Assembly (NCBI GenBank): GCA_029580855.1
Contig: JAKPQH010000254.1
Coordinates: 27,665 to 91,664 of the forward strand
DNA length: 64,000 bases
Direction of reading: 5' to 3'
Origin: a bacterium
GTDB lineage: Bacteria; Methylomirabilota; Methylomirabilia; Methylomirabilales; 2-02-FULL-66-22
Shown here: piece by piece, positions 1-9,168 of the stretch
Layout: each line of letters starts with the position of its first letter
How positions within the stretch are numbered: position 1 is the stretch's first letter
Translations under genes and position numbers: made by a program
Notes under the pieces: model-generated
Database searches by the model: none
What the model was told of the DNA's origin: nothing
What the model saw: the letters and a program-made list of their open reading frames with translations, nothing else

Positions 1-353
1 ACGACTCCGTGATGTTCGCCGAGGAGGGCTTCCCGGTGAAGCCGGTGGCCCCGGCGGACGGCACCGGCTACGAGATCGGCGCCATCAGCCTCATCAAGGG
101 CGCGCCGCACAAGGAGAACGCCAAGAAGTTCATCGACTGGGCGTTGACACCCAACACGCAGCTCATCGCCAAGGACTTCCGGTCGTTCCAGCTCCAGTCC
201 AACAAGAACACGCCGCTGCCCGATGTGGTCAAAAAGCACGGGATGGACTTTGAGAAGGTCAAGACCATCAAGTACGACTTCCTGTGGGCCTCCAAGAACC
301 GCGAGCGGATCATCAAGCGCTGGTCCGAGCAGATCTTCACGCAGGCGCGATAA
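1..353 (+). CDS. ABC transporter solute-binding protein, C-terminal part (iron type)
   Basis: This is the last ~117 codons of a periplasmic binding protein of the family-1 / Fe(3+) importer class. The frame is open from the left edge of the window, so the signal peptide and N-terminal lobe are outside. The segment KKFIDWALTPNTQ is typical of the late helix in these proteins. The TAA stop is at 351-353. The next two genes encode a double-domain permease and an ATPase, so the three form one importer. Ferric iron is the likely substrate from the permease type; 2-aminoethylphosphonate or another small ligand cannot be excluded from the fragment. Confidence 0.8.
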   Translation, partial: DSVMFAEEGFPVKPVAPADGTGYEIGAISLIKGAPHKENAKKFIDWALTPNTQLIAKDFRSFQLQSNKNTPLPDVVKKHGMDFEKVKTIKYDFLWASKNRERIIKRWSEQIFTQAR

Positions 354-361
354 CGGGACGG

Positions 362-436
362 AAGCGGTCAGCGGTCAGCGTGGCTGCGGGTCCTCCGCGG
401 CCGGCCGGCCGCTGGCCGCTGACGGTTGACCGCTTT
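362..436. repeat. imperfect inverted repeat of a short GCGGTCA-type motif
   Basis: The spacer between binding-protein and permease genes holds tandem GCGGTCA copies (362-380) facing a related inverted arm (410-436, containing CGCTGACGG and TTGACCGCTT). It could fold into an imperfect hairpin. The position after a binding-protein gene suits an mRNA-stability element. The same architecture, with other motifs, recurs elsewhere in the window. Confidence 0.55.
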
Positions 437-449
437 GTCGGGGGTTCCG

Positions 450-2486
450 GTGAGCGCTGTCCGCAACCCGGCATGCCTGTACGGCGGCCTCGCGCTCTTG
501 GCGACGACCACCGCCGTGCCCTTTCTGTCCCGTCAAGGGCAGGTGTTTCCCATCGGGCGGGCCGATCTGGCGCTCACGCCGCTGGCCCTTGCCCGCCAGT
601 ACCCGGGCTTCTGGCTCCTGATCGCGCTGGCGGTGACGTGGGTGGCGTTGGGTCTGCTGCGACGGGACCGTCCGGATCGCCCGGCCCTCTGGGGTGGCTT
701 GATCGGGTGCGTGCTGGTCATCTGGCTGACCATCGCCGCGGGAAGCACGCCTTACGCGTTCGGCCTCGGAAGTCTCCTGGCCATGACCGCCTGCCTCCTG
801 GTGCTCGCCTACGGCCTGTCGCGGGGAGGGTACATCCGCGCGGACACGTTCGTGGCGGCGAGCATCCTCCTGCTGGGGTTTTTTGTCCTGGTCTTCGTCA
901 TCTTCCCCATCCTCGCGGTCCTGCGGCATGGCGTGATGGACGGCCAGGGCGTTTTTCGGCCCGGGCTGTTCCTGGATACGCTCCGGCACTACAAGTCCTT
1001 CGGGCGTGTGCTCGGCAACAGCCTCGGTTTGGCGGTCTTCGTCGGCGTCGCCTCGACGCTGATCGGGCTCGGGTTCGCCCTGGCGGCCACCCGGTCGCAG
1101 TCGCGCCTGACCGTTCTGCTGCGGGCGTTCTCGCTCTTGCCCATGATCACACCCCCCTTCGTCGTCGGTCTGGCCATCATCCTGCTCTTCGGTCTGCAGG
1201 GGCTGATCACGGGCGCGCTGCTCGGACTCAAGACGCGGGGAATTTTCGGGTTCCCCGGCGTGGCGCTGGCCCAGACGCTCTCGTTCGCCCCGGTCGCCTT
1301 CCTGGTGATCGCCAGCGTGGTCGAATCGGTGAACCCGGCGCTGGAAGAGGCGAGCCTCACTCTGCGGGCCGGCCCCTGGGAGACATTCTGGAAGGTGACG
1401 CTGCCGCTGCTGCGCCCGGGGGTGGCGAACGCGTTTCTTCTCACCATCGTGGAATCGCTGGCCGATTTCGGCAACCCGATCATCCTGGGCGGCGAGTTCG
1501 AGGTTCTCTCGACGGAAATCTATTTCGCCATCATCGGGCGGTTCGACAAGACGCTGGCGGCGTCGCTGGGGATCGTCCTCCTGTCGGCCAGCCTGGTGAC
1601 CTTTCTGCTGCAGCAATACTGGCTTGGCAATCGATCCTACGTCACCGTGACCGGGAAGCCGCCCTCCGGGAAACCCCAGCCCCTCCCGCGCGGGCTGGAG
1701 ATCGGCCTGCTGGGGTTCTGCGTGGCATGGTGCCTCTTCACGCTCGCGCTGTACATCTTCGTCGTGTACGGCGGGTTTGTCGAGATCTGGGGCATCAACA
1801 ACGCGTTCACCCTTCGACACTATCGGCAGCTCCTGCGGGACGGCCTGGACGCGCTGAACACCACCCTGATCCTGGCGGGCGTCTCCGCGCCGCTGACGGC
1901 CGTGGTGGGGATCCTGACCGCCTATCTGGTCGTGCGCCACCGGTTTCCGGGCCGCGGGCTGCTGGAGTTCACCTCCATGCTGTCCTTCGCCGTGCCGGGG
2001 ACGGTCATCGGGATCGGCTACATCCTGGCGTTCAACGAGCCGCCGCTGCTCCTGACCGGCGGAGCCGCCATCCTGGTCATCTCGTTTATTTTCCGCAACA
2101 TGCCGGTAGGCATCCGGAGCGGCGTGGCCGCGCTGGCCCAGATCGACACGGCGCTGGAGGAAGCCTCGGTGACCCTGCGGGCCTCCTTTGCCGGCACGCT
2201 GCGGCGGATCGTGCTGCCCTTGATCAAACCGGCGATCATCTCGGCGTTGGTGTTTAGCTTTGTTCGCGCGGTGACCGCCATCAGCGCGGTGGTGTTCCTG
2301 GTGAGCGCCAAGTGGCAGCTCTCCACCAAGGTCATCCTGGACCAGGCGGAGAACGGCCGCTACGGCCTGGCCACGGCGTACAGCACGGTCCTCATCGTGA
2401 TCATGGCGCTGGCGGTGGTGCTCATGTACCTCCTCGTGGGCAAGACGGCCACGCGGGGCGGGATGCAGAGCGGAGGCACGGCATGA
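450..2486 (+). CDS. fused two-domain ABC importer permease (iron type)
   Basis: This inner-membrane permease has about 678 residues and is roughly twice the size of a single MetI-like permease. Two EAA-type coupling loops are visible, EEASLTLRAGPWETFWK near residue 299 and EEASVTLRASFAGTLRR near residue 570, each inside a hydrophobic multi-pass half. That is the organisation of the SfuB/FbpB class, where one chain provides both permease domains. I chose the GTG at 450; an in-frame TTG at 426 is a weaker option that lies in the upstream repeat. The stop overlaps the ATPase start (ATGA at 2483). The substrate is inferred as Fe(3+) or a similar ligand. Confidence 0.87.
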   Translation: MSAVRNPACLYGGLALLATTTAVPFLSRQGQVFPIGRADLALTPLALARQYPGFWLLIALAVTWVALGLLRRDRPDRPALWGGLIGCVLVIWLTIAAGSTPYAFGLGSLLAMTACLLVLAYGLSRGGYIRADTFVAASILLLGFFVLVFVIFPILAVLRHGVMDGQGVFRPGLFLDTLRHYKSFGRVLGNSLGLAVFVGVASTLIGLGFALAATRSQSRLTVLLRAFSLLPMITPPFVVGLAIILLFGLQGLITGALLGLKTRGIFGFPGVALAQTLSFAPVAFLVIASVVESVNPALEEASLTLRAGPWETFWKVTLPLLRPGVANAFLLTIVESLADFGNPIILGGEFEVLSTEIYFAIIGRFDKTLAASLGIVLLSASLVTFLLQQYWLGNRSYVTVTGKPPSGKPQPLPRGLEIGLLGFCVAWCLFTLALYIFVVYGGFVEIWGINNAFTLRHYRQLLRDGLDALNTTLILAGVSAPLTAVVGILTAYLVVRHRFPGRGLLEFTSMLSFAVPGTVIGIGYILAFNEPPLLLTGGAAILVISFIFRNMPVGIRSGVAALAQIDTALEEASVTLRASFAGTLRRIVLPLIKPAIISALVFSFVRAVTAISAVVFLVSAKWQLSTKVILDQAENGRYGLATAYSTVLIVIMALAVVLMYLLVGKTATRGGMQSGGTA

Positions 2487-3556
2487 TGTCGCAGCGCAAT
2501 CCCCGGGCGGCTCGCGTGACGCTGACGAATGTGACAAAGCGGTTCGGGCAGACGGTGGCGGTGGACGACGTCAGCCTCGACATCGAGCCGGGGTCGCTGG
2601 TGACGCTGCTCGGCCCGTCGGGCTGCGGGAAGACGACGATCCTCCGGATGGTGGCGGGTCTCGAGACGGTGACCGGCGGGCGCGTGTTTATCGGCGATGC
2701 GGAGGTCACCCACCTCCCGCCCAACGCCCGCGACGTGACCATGATGTTCCAGTCGTACGCGCTGTTCCCGCACCTCAGCGTGTTCGAGAACGTGGCATAC
2801 GGGCTGCGCGTCCTGCGCCGATCGGAGGCCGAGGTGCGGAAGTCGGCGGAGGACGCGCTGGCGCTGGTCGGCATGGCCGGCATGGGCGAGCGGCCACCGA
2901 ACGCTCTCTCGGGAGGCCAGCAGCAACGCGTGGCGCTGGCCCGCTCGCTGGTCATGCAGCCCAAAGTCCTGCTCTTCGACGAGCCGCTTTCCAATCTGGA
3001 TGCCAAGCTCCGGAAGCGTATGCGGGAGGAGATCCGGCTGTTGCAGCAGCGGCTGGGGATCACGGCCATCTATGTGACCCACGACCAGGCGGAGGCCCTG
3101 GCGATCTCGGACCGGATCGTGGTGATCGACAAGGGGCGGATCTCGCAGATGGGCTCGCCGGACGAGCTGTACCGCCGGCCGGGCAACCGGTTCGTGGCCG
3201 AGTTTATCGGCGAGGCCAACTTCCTCCCCGCTCGGCTCGACGCCATGGAGGACGGCCACGCGCGGATCGCGCTGGGCCCGCAGCGGCTGCAGGTGACCAG
3301 CCCCCCGCTCCAGCCCGGGCCCGTGACGGTCCTGGCCCGCCCGGAGGCGATCCGGGTCCGGCGCCAGGGGGAAGGGCTGGCCGGCACGATCCAGAAGGTC
3401 TCCTATCTCGGGTCGTCCGCCGACTACACCGTTGAAACCGAGCTGGGCCCCGTCCTGATCACCGATTACGAGATGCAGGGCGGTGTCATTCCTGCCGGGA
3501 CGGTCGTCCGGCTGGAGTTTCTGGCGCACGGCGTCTACCCACTGCCGGGCGCATAG
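2483..3556 (+). CDS. ABC importer ATPase with C-terminal TOBE region (iron/spermidine type)
   Basis: This ATPase (~357 aa) energises the upstream permease. It has Walker A GPSGCGKTT, the Q-loop region FQSYALFPH, signature LSGGQQQRVALARS, Walker B VLLFDEPLSNLD and the H-loop in VTHDQAEAL. After the nucleotide-binding domain come ~110 residues with TOBE-like beta segments, as in FbpC/PotA-type subunits, which can act as a regulatory domain. The start is ATG 2483 (or ATG 2486), overlapping the permease stop. It is the last gene of the importer operon; a hairpin terminator follows at 3603. Confidence 0.92.
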   Translation: MMSQRNPRAARVTLTNVTKRFGQTVAVDDVSLDIEPGSLVTLLGPSGCGKTTILRMVAGLETVTGGRVFIGDAEVTHLPPNARDVTMMFQSYALFPHLSVFENVAYGLRVLRRSEAEVRKSAEDALALVGMAGMGERPPNALSGGQQQRVALARSLVMQPKVLLFDEPLSNLDAKLRKRMREEIRLLQQRLGITAIYVTHDQAEALAISDRIVVIDKGRISQMGSPDELYRRPGNRFVAEFIGEANFLPARLDAMEDGHARIALGPQRLQVTSPPLQPGPVTVLARPEAIRVRRQGEGLAGTIQKVSYLGSSADYTVETELGPVLITDYEMQGGVIPAGTVVRLEFLAHGVYPLPGA

Positions 3557-3602
3557 CGGACGGGCATTTCTTCTTGACGGGTCGGGATGGGTCCCGCAGA
3601 AT

Positions 3603-3630
3603 ACGCCGCGTCGTCGCGGCGTTTTGTGTT
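3603..3630 (+). terminator. intrinsic terminator after the ABC importer operon
   Basis: A perfect 8-bp stem (ACGCCGCG / CGCGGCGT) with a 4-nt loop is followed by TTTGTGTTT. It lies 47 nt after the ATPase stop and 17 nt before the next start codon. A TTGACG at 3574 with a GAATAC 19 nt later also resembles a promoter, but its start point would fall inside this stem. Confidence 0.6.
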
Positions 3631-3646
3631 TCCGGAGTGTGGACCG

Positions 3647-5083
3647 ATGACGAACATCCGATTCGGAACCGACGGCTGGCGGGGCATCATCGCTGCAGAT
3701 GTCACGTTCGACACCGTCCGCCTGGTGGCCCGGGCCATCGCGCGGCGGGTCCTGGTCGAGGCGGGCCAGCCGCCCCCTCCGCACATCCTGGTGGGGTACG
3801 ACACGCGATTCCTGTCGCGGGACTTCGCCCAGGCCGCCGCCGAGGCCATGGCGGCGGAGGGGGTCCGGGTCAGCCTTGCGGACCGCTTCGCCCCCACCCC
3901 CGCCTTTTCGTACGCCGTCGTCCGTCTGCGCGCGGCGGGCGCCGTGGTGATCACCGCCAGCCACAATCCGCCGCAGTACAGCGGGGTCAAGTTCAAGGCC
4001 GCCTTCGGCGGCTCGGCGCCGGTCTCGTTCACGCGGGGGGTGGAGGAGGAGATCCGGCGGATAGAGGCCCAAGCGATCCAAGGGGCAGCGGGCAGCGAGC
4101 AGCGGGCGGGGATCGGGTCTTTTGATGCGCGCACACCGTGGCTGGATCGGCTGGAGGAGCTGGTCGATGTCCCGCGCATCGGGCGCAGCGGCATCCGCGT
4201 CGCCCTGGACGTCATGTACGGCGCGGGGCAGGGTCTGCTGGCGGAGCGGTTGCGGAAGGCGGGGTGCAGCGTGCGGGAACTGCACGCCGAGGTGAATCCG
4301 GGATTCGGCGGTCTCCAGCCCGAGCCGATCCCGACGTACATGGGCGCGCTGCTGGAGGCCGTGACGGGTTGGGACGGCGCGGGGAGTCGGGTCGGGTTCG
4401 CCTTCGATGGGGACAGCGACCGGATCGGACCCGTGGACGAGGATGGGGCCGTCATCTCCCCGCACCAGACGCTGGCGTTGCTCGTGCGGCATCTCGTCCG
4501 GAACCGCAAAGAGCGCGGAGCTGTCGTCAAATCGGTGAACATCGGTCACATGGTGGATCTGGAGGCCCAAGCGTCGGGGCTGCCGCTGGTGGTCACCCCC
4601 ATCGGCTTTAAGTTCATCGCCGCCGCCATGCAGGAGCACGACGCGCTGGTGGGTGGAGAGGAGAGCGGCGGTTTCGCCATGCGCGGGCACATTCCGGAAC
4701 GCGACCCCGGCCTGGTCTCCCTCCTGCTCCTGGAATGCATGGCGATGACGGGAAAGTCGCTGGGAGCCTTGGTGCGCGACATGGAGTCGGAGTACGGTCC
4801 CCACCGATACGGCCGCGTCGATCTGCGCCTGGCCACGCTGGCCGATCGGGACCGCGTCGTGCGGCAGGTGACGACCGCGCCGCCGGTTCGCCTCTGCGGG
4901 CAGCCCCTCCGACAAACCGAAACGCTGGATGGGGTCAAGCTGATCCGCGCGGATTGGAGCTGGCTCATGCTGCGGGCCTCCGGGACGGAGCCGCTGCTCC
5001 GGATTTACGCCGAGGCGCGCAGCGCGGCCGACGTCACGGCATTGCTGGAGTGGGGGAAGGCCGCGGCGCTGGGGAAGGGGTAG
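3647..5083 (+). CDS. phosphoglucomutase/phosphomannomutase family phosphohexomutase
   Basis: This alpha-D-phosphohexomutase (478 aa) interconverts hexose 1- and 6-phosphates. It shows the phosphoserine loop TASHNPP, the metal loop DGDSDR, the sugar-binding loop GGEESGG and the C-terminal phosphate-binding motif RASGTEPLLRIY. The start at ATG 3647 gives the standard N terminus MTNIRFGTDGWRGI; an upstream in-frame ATG at 3587 would add 20 unlikely residues that cross the terminator. Next to a phosphomannose isomerase domain and a mannose-1-P guanylyltransferase it probably makes mannose 1-phosphate for GDP-mannose, but a glucose or glucosamine substrate cannot be ruled out. Confidence 0.9.
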   Translation: MTNIRFGTDGWRGIIAADVTFDTVRLVARAIARRVLVEAGQPPPPHILVGYDTRFLSRDFAQAAAEAMAAEGVRVSLADRFAPTPAFSYAVVRLRAAGAVVITASHNPPQYSGVKFKAAFGGSAPVSFTRGVEEEIRRIEAQAIQGAAGSEQRAGIGSFDARTPWLDRLEELVDVPRIGRSGIRVALDVMYGAGQGLLAERLRKAGCSVRELHAEVNPGFGGLQPEPIPTYMGALLEAVTGWDGAGSRVGFAFDGDSDRIGPVDEDGAVISPHQTLALLVRHLVRNRKERGAVVKSVNIGHMVDLEAQASGLPLVVTPIGFKFIAAAMQEHDALVGGEESGGFAMRGHIPERDPGLVSLLLLECMAMTGKSLGALVRDMESEYGPHRYGRVDLRLATLADRDRVVRQVTTAPPVRLCGQPLRQTETLDGVKLIRADWSWLMLRASGTEPLLRIYAEARSAADVTALLEWGKAAALGKG

Positions 5084-5115
5084 CGACGATGCCGACGGTT
5101 CGGAGGCGGGTGGCC

Positions 5116-5493
5116 ATGCCCGACATCGGCCCTGTCAAGAGCCGGCCGATCGAGGAGGAGCGGCGGCCCTGGGGGAGCTTTCACACGCTGGAGGAGGGCC
5201 CGGGGTACAAGGTCAAACGCCTGGTGATCCTTCCCGGGCAACGCCTGAGCCTCCAGAAGCACCGACGCCGCGCCGAGCACTGGGTCGTCGCCGCCGGGAC
5301 CGCCACGGTAACCAACGGGACGCGGGTCCTCACGCTGTCGCCACGCACATGCACGGTGATCCCGAGACAGGTGTGGCACCGGATCGAGAATCGAGGGCGC
5401 AGACCCGTGGTGGTCATCGAGGTCCAGCACGGGAGCTATCTCGGCGAGGACGACATCATCCGGACGCAGGACGACTACGGACGGGTGAAATGA
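5116..5493 (+). CDS. cupin-type mannose-6-phosphate isomerase domain protein
   Basis: This small protein (125 aa) matches the C-terminal phosphomannose isomerase half of bifunctional AlgA/ManC enzymes, here as a separate gene. It opens with RPWGSFHTLEEGPGYKVKR and has the cupin metal-site pattern around SLQKHRRRAEHW and the later PRQVWHRIEN. ATG 5116 follows a strong GGAGG at 5102; an in-frame ATG at 5089 would add nine residues. It would isomerise fructose 6-P and mannose 6-P. The cognate nucleotidyltransferase follows at 5590. The stop codon lies in the left arm of an inverted repeat. Confidence 0.85.
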   Translation: MPDIGPVKSRPIEEERRPWGSFHTLEEGPGYKVKRLVILPGQRLSLQKHRRRAEHWVVAAGTATVTNGTRVLTLSPRTCTVIPRQVWHRIENRGRRPVVVIEVQHGSYLGEDDIIRTQDDYGRVK

Positions 5494-5564
5494 AAAACGA
5501 ACAACCGACAATTGAAAACCGAGCACCCGCAGAAGCGTTTCATTGACCGGTTGTCGGTTTTTCA
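5491..5564. repeat. inverted repeat between the isomerase and GMP genes
   Basis: The left arm TGAAAAACGAACAACC (5491-5506) pairs with the right arm GGTTGTCGGTTTTTCA (5549-5564), 14 of 16 positions. Another CCGACAATTGAAAACCG stretch lies between them. The arms include the stop codon of the upstream gene. The composition is AT-richer than the flanking genes. It could act as a hairpin in the mRNA. Confidence 0.55.
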
Positions 5565-5589
5565 TTTTGAACTGGCTTGGGAGGTTCGA

Positions 5590-6651
5590 ATGCATCGACT
5601 GTTTGTCGTCGTGCTCGCGGGGGGGAGCGGTGAGCGGTTCTGGCCGCTCTCGACGCCGAACCGCCCGAAGCAGTTCCCGCCCCTTCTCGACGGGCGGAGT
5701 TTCTTTCAGCGGACCGTCGAGCGCGCGGTGAGCCTGGTCGGGCAGGGGCGCGTCCTGGTGGCCACCCGGCGGGAACTCCTGCCGATCGTCGAGCAACAGA
5801 TCCCGGCGTTCCCGCGGGAGAGCTGTCTGCTGGAGCCGGTCGGGCGGGACACGGCGGCTTGCATCGGCTTGGCAGCGCTGGTGGTGGAAAAGCGCCGGCC
5901 GGGGGCCCGGATGCTGGTGATGCCATCGGATCATTTCATTGCGCCCTTCCATGCGTTCGAGGAGACGGTCCGTCAGGGTCTTCAACTCTTGGAGCGCGTG
6001 GACGGTCTGGTGACGCTGGGCATCCCCCCCACGGCGCCGGAGACGGGGTACGGGTACATTCTGGCGGGCGAGGCGGTGCCGGAGCATGCCGTGGCCCGCC
6101 GCTGCCAGCGATTCACCGAGAAGCCGGACCGGACGACGGCGGAGCGGTTTGTCGCCGACGGCCGGTACTACTGGAACAGCGGGATCTTCCTGTGGCCCGC
6201 GGCCACGCTGCTCGACTCCATGGCCAGGCACCTTCCCGAGCACTGGCGGTGTCTCGAAGAAATCCGGCCCGCCCTGGGCACGGCGGACGAGGCGGCCGTT
6301 CTGGATCGGGTGTTCCCCCGGATGCCGCGCGTGTCCGTGGACATCGGCATCCTGGAGCGAGCGGCGGACGTCTACATGATCCCGGCGACCTTCTCGTGGG
6401 ACGATGTGGGCGCCTGGAACGCCATCGGCCGGATCCTCCCCCCGGACGAAACCGGCAACGTCGTCGTCGGCCGCCATACCGGCCGGGATAGCCACGGGTG
6501 TATCATCTACGCCACGACCCGCCCGATCGGGACGATCGGGCTCCGGGACATCGTCGTGGTCGAAACGCCCGAGGGGATCCTGGTATGCCCCAAGGCGCGA
6601 GCGCAAGAGGTTAAGGATCTGGTGCGCGCCATACGGGAAAAGACGCCGTGA
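5590..6651 (+). CDS. mannose-1-phosphate guanylyltransferase
   Basis: This nucleotidyltransferase (353 aa) makes GDP-mannose from mannose 1-P and GTP. The N-terminal signature is VVLAGGSGERFWPLSTPNRPK, followed by the family motifs LEPVGRDTAACIG, MPSDHFI, FTEKPD, YYWNSGIF and FSWDDVGAWNA. The length equals the nucleotidyltransferase half of AlgA/ManC; the isomerase half is the separate upstream gene. The protein ends soon after the left-handed beta-helix-like segment. The start is ATG 5590. Confidence 0.92.
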   Translation: MHRLFVVVLAGGSGERFWPLSTPNRPKQFPPLLDGRSFFQRTVERAVSLVGQGRVLVATRRELLPIVEQQIPAFPRESCLLEPVGRDTAACIGLAALVVEKRRPGARMLVMPSDHFIAPFHAFEETVRQGLQLLERVDGLVTLGIPPTAPETGYGYILAGEAVPEHAVARRCQRFTEKPDRTTAERFVADGRYYWNSGIFLWPAATLLDSMARHLPEHWRCLEEIRPALGTADEAAVLDRVFPRMPRVSVDIGILERAADVYMIPATFSWDDVGAWNAIGRILPPDETGNVVVGRHTGRDSHGCIIYATTRPIGTIGLRDIVVVETPEGILVCPKARAQEVKDLVRAIREKTP

Positions 6652-6718
6652 ATCCCGTGAGCGCGACCATCACCGGCCTTCCCGGCCGGGGTGGGTCGTA
6701 TCCCTAGGAGGGTTGGTG

Positions 6719-8095
6719 ATGCGCGTTGCAGTCATCGGTACCGGCTACGTCGGCCTCGTGACCGGCGCCTGCCTGGCCGCGGTGGGCCACGAGGTCGTCG
6801 GCATGGACGACAACCCGGCGAAGATCGCGGTCCTCGGTCAGGGGGGGCTGCCGATCTACGAGCCCCACCTGGCGGACCTGGTGGCCCAGACCGCCCGGGC
6901 CGGCCGGCTGCGTTTCACCACGGACGTGGCCGAGGCGGTGCGGGACGCCGCGGTGATCTTCATCTGCGTGAACACCCCGCCCCGGCCGGACGGCGAGGCG
7001 GATCTCCGCTTCGTGGAGTCGGCCACCCGCCGGGTCGCTGAGCACGCGACCCGGGATACCCTCCTCGTCGAGAAATCCACGGTGCCGGTGCAGACCGGCC
7101 ACTGGATCCAGAAGACGCTGGCGCTCTACGCCAGGCGGCCGGGGCTCACCTTCGACGTGGCGTCCAACCCCGAGTTCACCCGGGAGGGCATGGCGGTCGA
7201 GGATTTCCTCCACCCCGACCGGCTCGTGCTGGGCGTGGCGCACCCGCGCGCCGAGGCGGTCCTCCGCGCGCTCTACGCCCCCATCGTGGAGGGTCGCTTC
7301 GCCTGTCCCGTCCACCCCGACTGCCGGGTGGACCGGGCCGTGCCGGTGCTCGTGACGGACATCGCCAGCGCCGAGCTCATCAAGCACGCCGCCAACTCCT
7401 TCCTCGCCCTGAAGATCACCTTCGCCAACGCCGTGGCCGACGTCTGCGAGGCGGCGGGGGCGGACATCCTCGAGGTCGTCAAGGGGGTGGGCCTCGACAA
7501 GCGGATCGGGCGCGCGTTCCTGAACGCCGGGCTCGGCTTCGGCGGCTCCTGTTTCCCCAAGGACCTGCGGGCCTTTGTAAAGATCGCCGAACGGACCGGT
7601 TACGACTTTACGCTTCTCAAAGAGGTGACCCGGCTGAACGCCCACCGCCAGGTGCAAGTCGTGGAGAAGCTGCGCCAGGCGCTCTGGATCCTCCAGGGGA
7701 AGCGGATCGGCCTCCTGGGTCTGGCCTTCAAGCCGCACACCGACGACGTCCGCGAGGCGCCGGCGCTGGCCCTCGCCCGCCGCCTACTGGACGAGGGGGC
7801 CGCCGTGCAGGGGTATGATCCTCAGGCGGCGGCCAAGGCGCGCGAGGCCGTGCCGGGTCTCACGATCTGTCCCGACCCCTACGCGGCAGCGGCGCAGGCC
7901 GAGGCGGTGGTGCTGTGCACCGAGTGGCCGGAGTTCGTCGGGCTGGACTTCGCCCGCCTGAAAGCCGGCATGGTCCGGCCCTTGATCCTGGACGGCCGCA
8001 ACGCCCTGGACCGGGAGGCCTTGACCGCCCTCGGTTTCGAATACCTCGGCATCGGCCGCGGCCGCCCCGTCCCCACACCTCCGAGGACCCCATGA
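6719..8095 (+). CDS. ugd: UDP-glucose 6-dehydrogenase
   Basis: This enzyme (458 aa) oxidises UDP-glucose to UDP-glucuronate with two NAD+. It has the N-terminal Rossmann motif [12 protein letters not shown], the NTPPRPDG segment, and the catalytic cysteine in [14 protein letters not shown]. The C-terminal UDP-binding region includes [19 protein letters not shown] 6719 is preceded by AGGAGGG at 6706. The stop overlaps the start of the next gene (ATGA at 8092), which uses the product, so the two are translationally coupled. Confidence 0.94.
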   Translation: MRVAVIGTGYVGLVTGACLAAVGHEVVGMDDNPAKIAVLGQGGLPIYEPHLADLVAQTARAGRLRFTTDVAEAVRDAAVIFICVNTPPRPDGEADLRFVESATRRVAEHATRDTLLVEKSTVPVQTGHWIQKTLALYARRPGLTFDVASNPEFTREGMAVEDFLHPDRLVLGVAHPRAEAVLRALYAPIVEGRFACPVHPDCRVDRAVPVLVTDIASAELIKHAANSFLALKITFANAVADVCEAAGADILEVVKGVGLDKRIGRAFLNAGLGFGGSCFPKDLRAFVKIAERTGYDFTLLKEVTRLNAHRQVQVVEKLRQALWILQGKRIGLLGLAFKPHTDDVREAPALALARRLLDEGAAVQGYDPQAAAKAREAVPGLTICPDPYAAAAQAEAVVLCTEWPEFVGLDFARLKAGMVRPLILDGRNALDREALTALGFEYLGIGRGRPVPTPPRTP

Positions 8096-9039
8096 CCGCC
8101 AAACCCCGTACCCTGGTCACCGGCGGCGCCGGATTCCTCGGCTCCCACCTCTGCGACCGACTCCTCGCCGAGGGCCATGAGGTCGTCTGCGCTGACAACC
8201 TCATCACCGGGTCTGCCGACAACATCGCCCACCTGTTGGGTCGGCCGGACTTCCGCTTTCTCCACCAGGACGTGACCGAGTACCTCTACCTGGAGGGGCC
8301 GCTGGACTACCTCCTCCACTTCGCCTCCCCGGCGAGCCCGGTGGACTACCTCCGGCTCCCCATCCAGACGCTGAAGGTGGGCTCGATCGGAACCCACAAG
8401 GCCCTCGGCCTCGCCAAGGCCAAGGGGGCCCGCTTTCTCCTGGCCTCCACCTCCGAGGTTTACGGCGACCCCCAGGTCCACCCCCAGCCCGAGGCCTACT
8501 GGGGCCACGTGAACCCGGTGGGGCCCCGGGGGGTCTACGACGAGGCCAAGCGCTTCGCCGAGGCCCTCAGCATGGCGTACCACCGCGCGCACGGGGTGGC
8601 CACCCGGATCGTCCGGATCTTCAACACCTACGGCCCGCGGATGCGGCCGCACGACGGCCGGGTGGTATCCAACTTCTGCATCCAGGCGCTGGCGGGCACG
8701 CCCCTCACCGTCTACGGGGATGGCAGCCAGACCCGGAGCTTCTGCTACGTGGCAGACACCGTCGAGGGGATTCTCCGCGTGCTCCTCTCCGACGAAGTGG
8801 ACCCCGTCAATATCGGGAACCCCACCGAGTTCACCATCGCCGGGCTTGTCGCGACCCTGGAGAAGGTCCTCGGCCGCGCCCTCCCCGTGACCTACGCCCC
8901 CCTTCCGCAGGACGACCCCCGGGTCCGCCAGCCCGACATCGCCCGGGCGCAGACGTTGCTCGGGTGGCGCCCCCAGGTCGACCTGGAGACCGGCCTCCGG
9001 GAGACGCTCGCATACTTTCAAGGGCGCGCGGCCGGGTAA
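8092..9039 (+). CDS. UDP-glucuronate decarboxylase (UDP-xylose synthase)
   Basis: This short-chain dehydrogenase/reductase (315 aa) belongs to the extended NAD-dependent epimerase family. It shows [29 protein letters not shown], the YDEAK active site and IFNTYGPRM. The ASPASPVDY and [20 protein letters not shown] context is that of UXS enzymes, which convert UDP-glucuronate to UDP-xylose. It directly follows and overlaps ugd, whose product is the substrate. A plain dTDP-glucose or UDP-glucose epimerase role is less likely given this pairing. Confidence 0.9.
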   Translation: MTAKPRTLVTGGAGFLGSHLCDRLLAEGHEVVCADNLITGSADNIAHLLGRPDFRFLHQDVTEYLYLEGPLDYLLHFASPASPVDYLRLPIQTLKVGSIGTHKALGLAKAKGARFLLASTSEVYGDPQVHPQPEAYWGHVNPVGPRGVYDEAKRFAEALSMAYHRAHGVATRIVRIFNTYGPRMRPHDGRVVSNFCIQALAGTPLTVYGDGSQTRSFCYVADTVEGILRVLLSDEVDPVNIGNPTEFTIAGLVATLEKVLGRALPVTYAPLPQDDPRVRQPDIARAQTLLGWRPQVDLETGLRETLAYFQGRAAG

Positions 9040-9168
9040 GCCGCGCCCCGCCCCCCGCCCCACGGCGGCACACGACGCCGCATCCGCGCGGAGATTTGCC
9101 CGGAGATGGCGGTGGACTTCCACGCAAAAATACGATAGCGTAGCCGGCGTTTTGAGAGGGTTTATCGC

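Noticed and set aside
284..2257. Long open frames overlapping the iron-type permease on both strands (657 and 720 codons)
   Set aside because: High G+C content opens alternative frames. Only the frame with EAA loops and membrane spans matches a family; the others are Arg/Pro/Gly-rich without domains.
3574..3604. Promoter TTGACG-N19-GAATAC before the phosphohexomutase gene
   Set aside because: Spacing is long and the start point would fall inside a clear terminator stem; the terminator reading is stronger.
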